DNA of 64,000 nt from an uncultured Bacteroidales bacterium (GCA_947625885.1 CANQQA010000007.1:1-64000), one strand, 5' to 3'; counted from the first letter of the stretch, positions 20,939 through 31,786 are shown. Numbers and translations: made by a program. Notes: generated from the sequence alone by a model not told the origin.

Positions 20939-21925
20939 TTATTCGTTTTCTTGTGTGTCTTTCCACCACGTTCCGTTCAAAACTTTTTCACGGGTATATT
21001 TTTTCGCCTCCCGCTTGGAGAGTTGGCGGCACCAATTCACGCGTTTGTCGGTGGAAGTGCCCTCGCCCGAGCAGTTGTATTCGCTGTATCGGGCAGTCTT
21101 TTCATTTTCCGGATTCCGCCAGTTTTCCCAGCCTTCGGCGCGGATATGTCCGCCCAGCTCGCAACCGATGAAAGTAACCGCTGCATGGGCGCGCCACGGA
21201 CGCCCGAGATAAACTTTGTTCACACCTTCGGCAGCCGTCAGCCGGCAATTGTGGAACACATAACCGAACGCATGCTCCTCCGGTGTCGAAGCGGCAGTAA
21301 CATACGAATTTTGAAGGCTGTGTATTTCACACCCCTCGAACCAGCAAGTCGCCGGACCGAAAATAAAATCGGTCGTTCCCTCGATATAACAGTTTTCAAA
21401 ATAGACCCGACTCTTTTCGTCGCCGGTAAAGACGGTGTCCTGATTGCCTTTCAAGCGGCAGTTGCGAACGACGATGCCGTCGCCTTCGGTATGCAGCGCC
21501 ACAGCCTGTCCTACTCTGCCGGCGGTATTTTCAATCGTAAGGTTTTCCAGCGTGATGCGATGCCCCGCCACCAACAGCGTATGCGAACGGAACGTTCCCA
21601 TTTTCTCAATCATCGCACCGAAATACACCAACATTTTTCCCGCATAATCGTCGTAGGTGATAATCGTGTTTTCGACGCTCTCGCCACGCAAGGTAATATC
21701 GCATTTCCACGACGGAATGATGAGCTTCTCGCGATAGACGCCGTTTTTGATGAAAACGGTAACGGGTACGGGCGTATAATCGCGTATGGCATAGATGGCT
21801 TCCTGTATGGACGTGTAGTCGCCCGTGCCGTCTTGGGCTACGACAAGAAGACGCTGCGGCGCATCGGCAGCCGAGAGCGAAGCCGAAAACAGCAGCATCA
21901 AAACAAATTGAAAAAGGCGTTTCAT
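20939..21925 (-). CDS. secreted pectinesterase (CE8)
   Basis: Signal peptide MKRLFQFVLMLLFSASLSA; GNQDTVFTG ... GTTDFIFGPATCWFEGCEI ... LGRPW. Confidence 0.93.
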   Translation of the reverse strand: MKRLFQFVLMLLFSASLSAADAPQRLLVVAQDGTGDYTSIQEAIYAIRDYTPVPVTVFIKNGVYREKLIIPSWKCDITLRGESVENTIITYDDYAGKMLVYFGAMIEKMGTFRSHTLLVAGHRITLENLTIENTAGRVGQAVALHTEGDGIVVRNCRLKGNQDTVFTGDEKSRVYFENCYIEGTTDFIFGPATCWFEGCEIHSLQNSYVTAASTPEEHAFGYVFHNCRLTAAEGVNKVYLGRPWRAHAAVTFIGCELGGHIRAEGWENWRNPENEKTARYSEYNCSGEGTSTDKRVNWCRQLSKREAKKYTREKVLNGTWWKDTQENE

Positions 21926-21946
21926 GGTCGTTGGTATTTTGTGGGA

Positions 21947-21954
21947 CAAAGATA
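21947..21954 (-). promoter_or_regulatory. -7 box upstream of pectinesterase
   Basis: CAAAGATA, the reverse complement of TATCTTTG. Confidence 0.5.
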
Positions 21955-22091
21955 AAAGAAATAAGCGCAATATCAAATTTTTATCTGCTCGATGTGTAAA
22001 TTTTCGACAAACAATCGACAAATGAGCGCTTCCGCAAGGCGTTCAATTGCAAAAGTAAGTCAAAAGCGCTTTCGTTTTCACGCTAAAATCG

Positions 22092-22099
22092 TATCTTTG
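22092..22099 (+). promoter_or_regulatory. -7 box TATCTTTG upstream of parA
   Basis: TAnnTTTG match. Confidence 0.45.
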
Positions 22100-22256
22100 T
22101 AGCAAACTTGAAAGAAAAAATGTGCCGATTCTTCGACAGGAAAAAGCCGGCACGCTTTTCAACATCGGAAACGATTTATCAACAATGCCGATAAATTCGT
22201 TTCCGAAACAAGCAAAATCCGACAGGATTGCTTTTACTTTGTTAAAAAAAAGAATC

Positions 22257-23030
22257 ATGGGTAAAATCATCGCCATAGCCAACCAAAAAGGCGGCGTGGG
22301 AAAAACCACGACAGCCATAAATCTGGCAGCATCGCTGGCGGCACAAGACCGGAAAGTGCTGCTCATCGACGCCGACCCGCAAGCCAACGCATCGTCGGGC
22401 TTGGGGGTAGATATATCGCAAGCAAAATACTCCATTTACGACTGCCTCATCGGGGAAGTCTCTTTGCGGGAAGCCATCGAAACCTCCTGCGTATCGGGGC
22501 TGGACATCGTGTGTTCGCACATCGACCTCGTAGGAGCCGAACTCGAACTGCTGAACACCCCTAATCGGGAACGGGTGTTGCAACACCTCATCGAAGAAAT
22601 AAAAGGGGAATACGACTACATACTCATCGACTGTTCGCCGTCGCTGGGGCTTATCACCGTCAATTCGCTGACAGCCACCGACTCCGTCATCATACCCGTG
22701 CAAGCCGAATACTTCGCCTTGGAGGGAATCAGCAAACTGCTCAATACCATAAAACTCATCAAATCGCGGTTAAATCCGTCGCTCGACATCGAAGGTTTCC
22801 TGCTCACCATGTACGACGCCCGCCTGCGACTCGGCAACCAGATTTACGAAGAATTGAAAAGCCACTTCCGCGAATTGGTATTCGACACGGTGATACCGCG
22901 CAACACCCGCCTGAGTGAAGCTCCGAGCCACGGCATTCCCGTACTGATGTACGACCCGACATCGAAAGGTGCCATAAGCCATATGCACCTCGCCAAAGAA
23001 TTGATAAACAGAGAAAAACGAAACAAATAG
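22257..23030 (+). CDS. parA: chromosome partitioning ATPase ParA
   Basis: MGKIIAIANQKGGVGKTTTAINLAASLAAQDRKVLLIDADPQANASSGLG. Confidence 0.96.
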   Translation: MGKIIAIANQKGGVGKTTTAINLAASLAAQDRKVLLIDADPQANASSGLGVDISQAKYSIYDCLIGEVSLREAIETSCVSGLDIVCSHIDLVGAELELLNTPNRERVLQHLIEEIKGEYDYILIDCSPSLGLITVNSLTATDSVIIPVQAEYFALEGISKLLNTIKLIKSRLNPSLDIEGFLLTMYDARLRLGNQIYEELKSHFRELVFDTVIPRNTRLSEAPSHGIPVLMYDPTSKGAISHMHLAKELINREKRNK

Positions 23031-23032
23031 AT

Positions 23033-23905
23033 ATGCCCACGAACAAACGAAATGCGCTCGGTCGCGGACTCGACGCCCTGATTTCCATCGACGAGTTGAA
23101 AACCGGCGGCTCTTCTTCCATCAGTGAAATAAAACTGGCTCTCATCAAACCGAACCCCGATCAACCCCGTCAGGAGTTCGATGCCGAATCGCTGAAAGAA
23201 TTGTCCTCCTCTATCCGCGAATTGGGTATCATACAGCCTATTACGCTGCGGCAAATGAGCGACGGCAGCTACCAAATCATCTCCGGCGAGCGCCGCTACC
23301 GGGCGGCTCTGCAAGCCGGCTTGGAAACGATTCCCGCCTATATCCGCACCGTCGAAGACGAGACCGTCATGGAAATGGCGCTTATCGAAAACATTCAGCG
23401 CGAAGACCTCAACCCCATCGAAATAGCCCTCACTTTCCAAAAACTTTTGGAGCAGTACGACCTGACCCAAGACCGCCTCAGCGAGCGGGTGGGAAAAAAG
23501 CGCGCCACAATAGCCAACTACCTGCGGCTGCTGAAACTGCCGGCGGAAATACAGCTCGGATTGAAAAACAAAACCCTCGACATGGGGCACGCCCGCGCGC
23601 TGCTCTCGGTCGATAATCCGGTATTGCAGCTCCAACTCTACGAACAGATACACGAACACGCCTATTCGGTGCGGAAAGTGGAAGAATTGGCAAAAAAATT
23701 CTCCGAAACCTCGACCCCGGAGAAAAAAGAAAAGCGAACCGGAAATGCCGGCGATTACGATATTTTGCGCAACCACCTTTCCGAATTTTTCAAAACACCG
23801 GTACAATTTTCCTGTAACGCAGCAGGGAAAGGGAAAATTTCCATTCCCTTCCGCAACGAAGAGGAACTGGAACGGCTTATCGCGCTTTTCGACAAATTGA
23901 AATAA
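23033..23905 (+). CDS. parB: chromosome partitioning protein ParB
   Basis: ALGRGLDALIS ... ISGERRYRAALQAGLETIPAYIR. Confidence 0.96.
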   Translation: MPTNKRNALGRGLDALISIDELKTGGSSSISEIKLALIKPNPDQPRQEFDAESLKELSSSIRELGIIQPITLRQMSDGSYQIISGERRYRAALQAGLETIPAYIRTVEDETVMEMALIENIQREDLNPIEIALTFQKLLEQYDLTQDRLSERVGKKRATIANYLRLLKLPAEIQLGLKNKTLDMGHARALLSVDNPVLQLQLYEQIHEHAYSVRKVEELAKKFSETSTPEKKEKRTGNAGDYDILRNHLSEFFKTPVQFSCNAAGKGKISIPFRNEEELERLIALFDKLK

Positions 23906-23909
23906 CCGC

Positions 23910-24614
23910 TTGAACCGCATTCGCCGCATATTATTCCGAAATGCCCTCGTCCTGCCGGCATTTATTCTTTTTGCCCCCGCACTGCGGGGACAAACCGTCT
24001 ATTCCGACGGCATAACGGAAGACGACAGCACGGGCATATTCATCTCTCCCAACGTTCAAATAGAAAACGTGGAAGTGGTTGAAGGGGTAAACGTAATCGA
24101 CAGCACCGCCTTTTCGCCCGACCCCGTCAAAGCCGTATGGTACTCGGCTCTCTGTCCGGGGCTGGGGCAAATCTACAACCGGAGCTACTGGAAACTGCCT
24201 ATCCTCGTCGGCGGCTATATGGCTCTCATCTATGCAACCAACTGGAACACCCGCTACTACAACGATTATTCCATTGCCTACCGCGATGCCATGGACAACG
24301 ACCCGAACACCGAAAGTTACAAAAACTTCCTTTCGTACAGCCGGCGGCACGACGACGAATGGATAGCCGCCAACATGGAATGGCTGCAAAGCACCATGAA
24401 AAAGAAAAAAGACTCATACCGCCGCTATCGCGACCTGTGTGTCATATCCATGATAGGCGTCTATTTCGTCGCCATGATAGAAGCATACGTCGATGCGCAT
24501 CTCTATAATTTCGATATTTCCGATAACCTTTCGATGAAAGTCGCACCCACGGTCATCGAGCCGGAACGCAATACGATGGCAGCCGTAGGCTTTCAGTGCG
24601 CCATAACATTTTAA
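23910..24614 (+). CDS. DUF5683 domain-containing protein
   Basis: KAVWYSALCPGLGQIYNRSYWKLPILVGGYMALIYATNWN, in its usual context after parB. Confidence 0.85.
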   Translation: MNRIRRILFRNALVLPAFILFAPALRGQTVYSDGITEDDSTGIFISPNVQIENVEVVEGVNVIDSTAFSPDPVKAVWYSALCPGLGQIYNRSYWKLPILVGGYMALIYATNWNTRYYNDYSIAYRDAMDNDPNTESYKNFLSYSRRHDDEWIAANMEWLQSTMKKKKDSYRRYRDLCVISMIGVYFVAMIEAYVDAHLYNFDISDNLSMKVAPTVIEPERNTMAAVGFQCAITF

Positions 24615-24624
24615 CCCGAACACA

Positions 24625-26199
24625 ATGAAAACCGTCATATTATTTCTGTCTTTCATTCTTCTCTGTCCTGTTTCCGCTTCGGCTATCAAAAAAGAGAAAA
24701 AAAACAAGACAACCGCCACCACCATAGCCCCGGTCGATTCGCTGTCCGTCCTTTCGGAAAACACCCTGCCGGAGGCAAACGACACGACTGCACTTGCCCG
24801 CCAAGCCGAGCCGCACATACTTACCGCCAAAGACACGATAAGCGACAACGACATCGTGGTGCCCGAAGGGCTCGACTCCGCTGCCGACAGTCTGATTGTG
24901 GAAGAAGAACCCGGACTGCAACCGCCCTCCGACCGAAACGGAGAGAACATCGACTATCCCGATTCGGTATATATCGAGCGACTCAGCCGGCTGCCCACCG
25001 TCATAGAACTGCCTTTCAACCGGGTGGTTAGGGAATATATCATTCTCTATACGCAAAAGCGGAGGGAATTGGTGGAAAAACTCCTCGCTCTCAACCGATA
25101 CTACGAACCGATTTTTGAAGAAGAAATCGACAAAACGGGTATGCCATTGGAATTGAAGTATATGCCTATCATAGAATCGGCGTTGCGTCCGAATGCCGTT
25201 TCACGGGTCGGCGCCACCGGACTGTGGCAATTCATGATAGGCACGGCAAAAAACATGGGACTCGAAGTGAACAGCGTGGTCGATGAACGGCGCGACCCCG
25301 TAAAATCGACAAGGCAGGCATTACGCTATCTGCAACAACTATACGACTCTTTCGGCGACTGGACGCTTGCCATCGCCGCTTACAACTGCGGTCCGGGAAA
25401 CGTACGGAAAGCTATCCGGCGTGCCGGAGGCAAACGCGACTATTGGGACATATATCCCTATCTTCCTCGTGAAACACGCGGATATATTCCGGCTTTCATC
25501 GCGGCAAACTACGTCATGAATTACTACCCCGAACACAACATACAGACCGGAGAACTCGAACTCCCGACGGAAACAGACACGATACACATCGCTGAAAGAC
25601 TGCATTTCAAACAAATAGCCGACGTTCTACAACTCGATATAGCGGAACTGCGGCGGCTGAATCCCCAATACCGGCGCGACGTCATACCCGCCTCTCCGCA
25701 AAAGAATTACACATTGGTATTGCCCGAAGAGCAGGCATTGGCATTCGTCGAAAATGAAGATTCCATAATCCGCTATCAAGCCGACCTCTATGCACGGCGT
25801 ATCACCGCCGAACTGGCGGCTGCGGCACACACACCGGTACAAGGCATTCACAAAGTGCGTTCGGGCGAAAATCTTTCGGTCATCGCCCACCGTTACCATA
25901 CCAGCGTGTCCAACCTGCGGAAATGGAACAACCTCAAAAGCACCAACATCTATCCGGGTATGCGCCTTGCCGTTACCGCATCGGCAGCTCAAAGCCGAAA
26001 GCCCGCTACGACGAAACAAACGACAGGCAGCACCCATACGTGGGTGGAAAACGGTGTCCGTTATTACAAAGTAAAATCGGGGGACAGCCTCTGGGAAATC
26101 TCCCGCCGTTTCCCCGGACTTACCGTGCAGAAACTCAAATCGGAAAACGGTTTGACATCAGACAATCTCAAACAAGGACAAATACTCCGCATACCGTAA
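24625..26199 (+). CDS. mltD: LysM-containing lytic transglycosylase (MltD-like)
   Basis: SLT fold LKYMPIIESALRPNAVSRVGATGLWQFMIGTAKNMGL; two LysM modules near the C-terminus. Confidence 0.92.
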   Translation: MKTVILFLSFILLCPVSASAIKKEKKNKTTATTIAPVDSLSVLSENTLPEANDTTALARQAEPHILTAKDTISDNDIVVPEGLDSAADSLIVEEEPGLQPPSDRNGENIDYPDSVYIERLSRLPTVIELPFNRVVREYIILYTQKRRELVEKLLALNRYYEPIFEEEIDKTGMPLELKYMPIIESALRPNAVSRVGATGLWQFMIGTAKNMGLEVNSVVDERRDPVKSTRQALRYLQQLYDSFGDWTLAIAAYNCGPGNVRKAIRRAGGKRDYWDIYPYLPRETRGYIPAFIAANYVMNYYPEHNIQTGELELPTETDTIHIAERLHFKQIADVLQLDIAELRRLNPQYRRDVIPASPQKNYTLVLPEEQALAFVENEDSIIRYQADLYARRITAELAAAAHTPVQGIHKVRSGENLSVIAHRYHTSVSNLRKWNNLKSTNIYPGMRLAVTASAAQSRKPATTKQTTGSTHTWVENGVRYYKVKSGDSLWEISRRFPGLTVQKLKSENGLTSDNLKQGQILRIP

Positions 26200-26300
26200 T
26201 TACAAGAATTTTCGGGATAAGGTATTTCCCGCCTCGACAAAGAAAAACAGACTGAGGTTCTTTTTATTCTCGTTTTCTTTGCTCTATGGAAAAAAACACA

Positions 26301-26308
26301 TATATTTG
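26301..26308 (+). promoter_or_regulatory. -7 box TATATTTG upstream of serC
   Basis: TAnnTTTG match 58 nt upstream of the ATG. Confidence 0.5.
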
Positions 26309-26365
26309 TTTCCGAAAAAACATTTTTTCAAGCAAATGGATTAAACACAAAAATAGTAACAGAAA

Positions 26366-27433
26366 ATGAAGAAGCACAATTTCTATGCAGGCCCCTCTAT
26401 TTTGAGCCAGTACACAATCAAGAACACAGCCGATGCCGTGTTGGATTTCGCCGGAACGGGACTTTCCTTGCTGGAAATCTCGCACCGCAGCAAAGAATTT
26501 TCCGCCGTCATGGACGAAGCGCGCGCATTAGTAAAAGAGTTGTTGGACGTTCCTGCCGGATACGATGTCGTATATTTGGGCGGCGGCGCCAGCCTGCAAT
26601 TCTGCATGGTACCGTATAACCTGTTGAAAAAGAAAGCAGCTTATCTCGAAACCGGCACATGGGCAGTAAATGCCATAAAAGAAGCCAAACTGTTCGGTGA
26701 AGTCGATGTAGTGGCTTCCTCCAAAGATGCCAACTTCACTTTCATACCCAAAGGTTACACCGTACCCGACGATGCCGATTATTTCCATATCACCACGAAC
26801 AATACCATTTTCGGAACGGAAATGCGTTACGACCCCGACGTGAAAGTGCCTTTGGTAGCCGATATGTCGTCCGATATCTTCTCCCGCCCCATCGACGTGT
26901 CGAAATACGACATCATCTATGCCGGTGCACAGAAAAACCTCGCACCTGCCGGCGTAACCATCGCCATCGTGCGCGAAGATGCGCTGGGTAAGGTGGAACG
27001 CGCCATACCCACGATGCTCGACTACCGCACGCACATCAAGAAAGGCTCGATGTTTAACACGCCTCCCTGTCTGCCGGTATTCGCCGCATTGCAGACCCTC
27101 AGATACTACAAAGAGTTGGGCGGCGTGAAAGTGCTCGAAAAGATGAACCTTGAAAAGGCTGCTATCCTCTACGACGAAATCGACCGCAACAAACTGTTCA
27201 GAGGCACGGTCGTACCCGAAGACCGCTCTATCATGAACGTATGTTTCGTGATGAACGACGAGTACAAAGAGCTGGAAGAAGAATTTGCCCAATTCGCTTC
27301 GAGCAAGGGAATGGTGGGCATCAAGGGACACCGCTCGGTGGGCGGATTCCGCGCTTCGCTCTACAACGCCATGCCCAAGTCGAGCGTAGAGGCTCTCATC
27401 GCCACCATGCAGGAATTTGAGAAAAACCATTAA
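26366..27433 (+). CDS. serC: 3-phosphoserine/phosphohydroxythreonine transaminase
   Basis: [42 protein letters not shown]. Confidence 0.96.
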   Translation: MKKHNFYAGPSILSQYTIKNTADAVLDFAGTGLSLLEISHRSKEFSAVMDEARALVKELLDVPAGYDVVYLGGGASLQFCMVPYNLLKKKAAYLETGTWAVNAIKEAKLFGEVDVVASSKDANFTFIPKGYTVPDDADYFHITTNNTIFGTEMRYDPDVKVPLVADMSSDIFSRPIDVSKYDIIYAGAQKNLAPAGVTIAIVREDALGKVERAIPTMLDYRTHIKKGSMFNTPPCLPVFAALQTLRYYKELGGVKVLEKMNLEKAAILYDEIDRNKLFRGTVVPEDRSIMNVCFVMNDEYKELEEEFAQFASSKGMVGIKGHRSVGGFRASLYNAMPKSSVEALIATMQEFEKNH

Positions 27434-27448
27434 TAGAGACAAACCGTC

Positions 27449-28369
27449 ATGAAAATATTAGTTGCTACCGACAAGCCTTTTGCAGCCGTTGCCGTAGAAG
27501 GTATCCGTAAAGAGATAGAAGCCGCCGGAATGGAGCTGGTACTGCTCGAAAAATACGGAGAAAAAGCCAAATTGATAGACGCCGTGAAAGATGTTGAAGG
27601 TCTGATCGTGCGCAGCGACATCATCGACGCCGAAGTGTTCGACGCCGCCAAGAAGCTGAAAATCGTCGTTCGCGCCGGCGCCGGTTACGACAACATCGAC
27701 CTTGCTGCCGCTACGGCACACAACGTGTGCGTCATGAACACGCCCGGACAAAACTCCAACGCCGTTGCCGAATTGGTATTCGGCATGACGGTGATGATTG
27801 TGCGCAATCTCTACAACGGTACGTCGGGCACCGAGCTGAAAGGCAAAAAACTCGGTATCCACGCTTTCGGGCAGGTGGGACGCAACGTCGCCCGCATTGC
27901 CAAAGGATTCGGCATGGAGGTCTGTGCATACGACCCCTACTGTCCGGCAAACGTCATCGCCGAAGCCGGCGTAACGCCCGTAAGCGACATCAACGAAATG
28001 TACAAGACCTGTCAATTCGTGTCGCTGCACATTCCAGCCACCGATGAAACGAAAAAATCCATCAACTACAACCTGCTGAAACAGATGCCCAAAGGTGCCG
28101 TGCTGATAAACACCGCGCGCAAAGAAGTCATCGACGAAGAGGAATTGGTAAAATTGATGGAAGAGCGTGCCGACTTCCGCTACGTGTCTGACATCGCCCC
28201 GTCGAACGCACCGGTATTTGCCGAAAAATTCGAGGGTCGCTACTTTTTCACCCCGAAGAAAATGGGCGCACAAACGGCAGAAGCCAACATCAATGCCGGC
28301 ATCGCCGCCGCCAAACAATCGGTCGGATTCCTGAAAGACGGCATCGACCGATTCAGAGTGAACAAATAA
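27449..28369 (+). CDS. serA: D-3-phosphoglycerate dehydrogenase (short form, no ACT domain)
   Basis: VRAGAGYDNIDLAAATAHNVCVMNTPGQNSNAVAELVFGM; 306 aa. Confidence 0.93.
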   Translation: MKILVATDKPFAAVAVEGIRKEIEAAGMELVLLEKYGEKAKLIDAVKDVEGLIVRSDIIDAEVFDAAKKLKIVVRAGAGYDNIDLAAATAHNVCVMNTPGQNSNAVAELVFGMTVMIVRNLYNGTSGTELKGKKLGIHAFGQVGRNVARIAKGFGMEVCAYDPYCPANVIAEAGVTPVSDINEMYKTCQFVSLHIPATDETKKSINYNLLKQMPKGAVLINTARKEVIDEEELVKLMEERADFRYVSDIAPSNAPVFAEKFEGRYFFTPKKMGAQTAEANINAGIAAAKQSVGFLKDGIDRFRVNK

Positions 28370-28450
28370 TCAATACAATTCTCAGGCAAAAGTGGGTCGC
28401 GCTATTCGTTACGATAATAGCGTGCCCTCTTTGTCGTTAAAAACGCAACC

Positions 28451-29695
28451 ATGGCAAAAATAAAACCTTTCAAAGGCATCAGACCTCCCCGCGAACTGGT
28501 CGAAGAAGTGGCATCGCGCCCCTATGACGTATTGAACTCGGAAGAAGCCCGCGCCGAAGCCGCCGGCAACGAAAAATCGCTTTATCACATCATCAAACCC
28601 GAAATAAACTTCGCTCCGGGCACCGACGAACACGCTCCCGAAGTCTATGACAAAGCGGTGGAACAATTCAACCTTTTCCAAGAAAAAGGGTGGCTGCGGC
28701 AAGACGAAAGCGAACGGTACTACATCTACGCCCAGACGATGAACGGGCATACGCAGTACGGTCTTGTGGTATGCGCCAACGTAGACGACTACCTGAACGG
28801 CGTCATCAAGAAACACGAACTGACCCGCCGCGACAAAGAGGAAGACCGCATGAAGCACGTGCGCATCAACAACGCCAACATCGAACCGGTATTTTTCGCC
28901 TACCCCGATAACAAAGAGCTGAACGACATCGTTGCCGGCATCGTCAAGGGCGAGCCGGAATACGACTTCACCGCTCCCGACGGATTCGGACACCACTTCT
29001 GGATTATCGACAACCCCGCCACGATACGGCGCATCACCGAGTTGTTTGCCGCCATTCCCTACCTGTACATCGCCGACGGACACCACCGTACTGCTGCCGC
29101 CGCACTGGTAGGAGCGGAAAAGGCAAAACAGAATCCGCACCACAAAGGCGACGAAGAATACAACTATTTCTTAGCCGTGTGCTTCCCCGCTTCGCAACTG
29201 CACATCATCGACTACAACCGCGTGGTAAAAGACCTGAACGGTCTGAGCGACGAAGCCTTCCTGCAAAAGCTCGCTGCCAACTTCATCGTGGAAAAGAAAG
29301 GGAAAGAGATATACCGCCCGACGGCACTGCACAACTTCTCGCTCTACCTGAGCGGCGAATGGTACTCGCTCACCGCCAAAGAAGGCACTTACGACAACAG
29401 CGACCCCATCGGCGTGCTCGACGTTACCATATCGTCCGACCTGATACTGCGCGACATTCTGGGAATCACCGACCTGCGCTCGGACAAGCGTATCGACTTC
29501 GTCGGCGGCATCAGAGGTCTCGGCGAATTGAAGCGCAGAGTCGATAGCGGCGAAATGCGGGTGGCTCTTGCCCTCTACCCCGTGTCGATGAAACAACTCA
29601 TGGACATCGCCGACACAGGCAACATCATGCCGCCAAAGACGACATGGTTCGAGCCTAAACTGCGCTCCGGACTGGTAATACACAAACTTTCATAG
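28451..29695 (+). CDS. DUF1015 domain-containing protein
   Basis: MAKIKPFKGIRPPRELVEEVASRPYDVLNSEEAR ... YIADGHHRTAAAALV. Confidence 0.93.
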   Translation: MAKIKPFKGIRPPRELVEEVASRPYDVLNSEEARAEAAGNEKSLYHIIKPEINFAPGTDEHAPEVYDKAVEQFNLFQEKGWLRQDESERYYIYAQTMNGHTQYGLVVCANVDDYLNGVIKKHELTRRDKEEDRMKHVRINNANIEPVFFAYPDNKELNDIVAGIVKGEPEYDFTAPDGFGHHFWIIDNPATIRRITELFAAIPYLYIADGHHRTAAAALVGAEKAKQNPHHKGDEEYNYFLAVCFPASQLHIIDYNRVVKDLNGLSDEAFLQKLAANFIVEKKGKEIYRPTALHNFSLYLSGEWYSLTAKEGTYDNSDPIGVLDVTISSDLILRDILGITDLRSDKRIDFVGGIRGLGELKRRVDSGEMRVALALYPVSMKQLMDIADTGNIMPPKTTWFEPKLRSGLVIHKLS

Positions 29696-29724
29696 ACCTG
29701 ACAGGTTACAAAAAACAAATAAAT

Positions 29725-30468
29725 ATGAAACAGTCCTTTTCACTTTCGGCTTTTGTCATTGTTGCATTGCTTTCGTTCAACAGCTGCTTGGGCGACAAAG
29801 GCAACATAACTATTTCGTATGGAACGGGAACGATACTCTGCGACACGCTGAGCAACACCCCTTACATACGGTTGGACGATATCGGACTCTGCCTTACCGG
29901 CAACGGTGTCCCCACGCTCTCCGACAGCATTGCCAGAGCCATGGTAAATTATACGGTCGATTGGGACAATCAGTCGGCAACGGCACAAGCTACCGGTATT
30001 TTTGAAGCCTCCCTTTCCAATCTATCGACTTGGGGCATCAATAAAATCAGCTCCATGCCGTCAGATTTTTCTTTTATCAAAACCGACACGATGCAAGGCA
30101 TCGCCCGACCGTTTATCACGTACAAGACCCCGCTTTCGCCGAATATGCTGACGATGAATGTACGCCTATTCAATTCAACCTCATCGCTGGAATTGATACA
30201 AAAAAATCGCCCTGCCGACGATTACTACATCGGTCAGACGAATGATACGCTTATCATTTCCTACACCACCGAAGAGGTAACGACCGAAAAACGCGACAGC
30301 TGGTATACTTTCGAACTTCCGGACTACCCGTCGAATATTTCACGCATCATTTTGATTTTCAAAGGAATAAATATCTCCGGATTCACTCCTGTCCCCAATC
30401 ACGATGAAGCATTCGGCGGATATACTTATACGTTATCGACGAGCTTCAAAAACGAACAACAGCAATAA
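29725..30468 (+). CDS. predicted lipoprotein (NigD-like family possible)
   Basis: Signal peptide with lipobox-like LSFNSC; family assignment is tentative. Confidence 0.6.
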   Translation: MKQSFSLSAFVIVALLSFNSCLGDKGNITISYGTGTILCDTLSNTPYIRLDDIGLCLTGNGVPTLSDSIARAMVNYTVDWDNQSATAQATGIFEASLSNLSTWGINKISSMPSDFSFIKTDTMQGIARPFITYKTPLSPNMLTMNVRLFNSTSSLELIQKNRPADDYYIGQTNDTLIISYTTEEVTTEKRDSWYTFELPDYPSNISRIILIFKGINISGFTPVPNHDEAFGGYTYTLSTSFKNEQQQ

Positions 30469-30487
30469 ACCGACCTTTCCACAATGC

Positions 30488-30525
30488 AAAGCTGGGTACG
30501 AATCAAAAGATTCGTACCCAGCTTT
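30488..30525. terminator. bidirectional terminator between convergent genes
   Basis: AAAGCTGGGTACGAATC-aaaa-GATTCGTACCCAGCTTT, perfect 17-bp stem. Confidence 0.88.
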
Positions 30526-30543
30526 TTTCTTTCCATATCCGTT

Positions 30544-31779
30544 TTATTCCCCTTCACGAGAAAAGCGGTCGGATTGCAGATATTTTACCGGAAACCACGA
30601 CGCAAGCAAGCCCATCAATACGACAACAACCAGCACCACAAGGGCATCGCTCCAATAAAAACGCACCGGATAGGCATCGACGATAAAGGCTCCGGCATCG
30701 CCCATACGCAACCACCCGAACACCTCCTGCAAGCGGCATAACACGATGCCCGCCAACAGTCCGCCGCCTGCCCCGATTGCCGATATAAGCCAGCCTTCGG
30801 TAAGAAATATACGGGATATCAGCGTATCGTCCGCACCCAAATTACGCAAGGTGCGTATATTTTCCCGTTTGTCGATAATCAGCATCGAAAGCGAGCCGAT
30901 GACGTTGAACGTGGCTATCATCAATATAAAAATCAATATCAGAAAAGTAATCCACTTTTCTATCTGCATCATATTGAATGTCGTCGCCTGTTGTTGCAGA
31001 CGGCTCAGCACGCGATACCCGCCGCCCAAACGCTGTTGCAGGCGTGCAATTGTCGCCGCTTCATCGGCATCGTCCTGCAAGCGCAATTCCAAAGCTGTGG
31101 CTTCGGTCGTATAGTCATAGAGCCGACGCACCAACGCCAGCGGGGCAATGACCCACGATTCATCGTATTCCTGCTGCTCGACGGCAAATATTGCCGACAC
31201 ATAGCTGTTTTCTTCCCGAAACGAGGTCGAGGGATTGGCAAGATTCACTCGGACTTTGCGGCGCGGAGCATACAGGCGCAGCGGACGAGAAAAGAATGTT
31301 CCCGTTTCGAGATGAGAAGCTACACCGGCTCCCAATGCCACCCAATTTTCAAGCGTATCGGTCAGGATAAACTCTCCATCGAGAAGTATGTCATCGACGT
31401 CACCATGAACCGCTTTGAAATTTTCGCCAACCCCTTTGAGGTGTACGGGCATCTGGTTTTTGCCGAAAACAGCCAGCGCATTTTCTTCGACAACGGGCAT
31501 GATTTCGACAATTTCGTTCCAACGGTACAAGTCGGTTATTTCCTCCGCCTCCGTGTCGAGCGTTTTCCCCGACACGGGAAGTATCTTTACCTGCGGGTCG
31601 AGACGCGAGCACAACGAGCCTATCAGCTCCTGAAAACCGTTATATACCGACAACGTGCAGATAATAGCCATCGTCGTTACCGCCATACCCAGCACCGAAA
31701 TGACCGATATGAACGTAATGGCGCTATGCGATTTCGGAGAGAAAAGGTAACGCAAGGCTATTTTCAACGAAAGCGGCAT
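30544..31779 (-). CDS. FtsX-like ABC transporter permease (LolC/E-like)
   Basis: MPLSLKIALRYLFSPKSHSAITFISVISVLGMAVTTMAIICTLSVYNGF. Confidence 0.9.
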   Translation of the reverse strand: MPLSLKIALRYLFSPKSHSAITFISVISVLGMAVTTMAIICTLSVYNGFQELIGSLCSRLDPQVKILPVSGKTLDTEAEEITDLYRWNEIVEIMPVVEENALAVFGKNQMPVHLKGVGENFKAVHGDVDDILLDGEFILTDTLENWVALGAGVASHLETGTFFSRPLRLYAPRRKVRVNLANPSTSFREENSYVSAIFAVEQQEYDESWVIAPLALVRRLYDYTTEATALELRLQDDADEAATIARLQQRLGGGYRVLSRLQQQATTFNMMQIEKWITFLILIFILMIATFNVIGSLSMLIIDKRENIRTLRNLGADDTLISRIFLTEGWLISAIGAGGGLLAGIVLCRLQEVFGWLRMGDAGAFIVDAYPVRFYWSDALVVLVVVVLMGLLASWFPVKYLQSDRFSREGE

Positions 31780-31786
31780 ATCCGGC

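Noticed and set aside
22257-23905. parS sites near parAB
   Set aside because: No convincing full palindromic parS (TGTTTCACGTGGAACA-like) was found by eye within the window; partial CACGTG matches were not reported.
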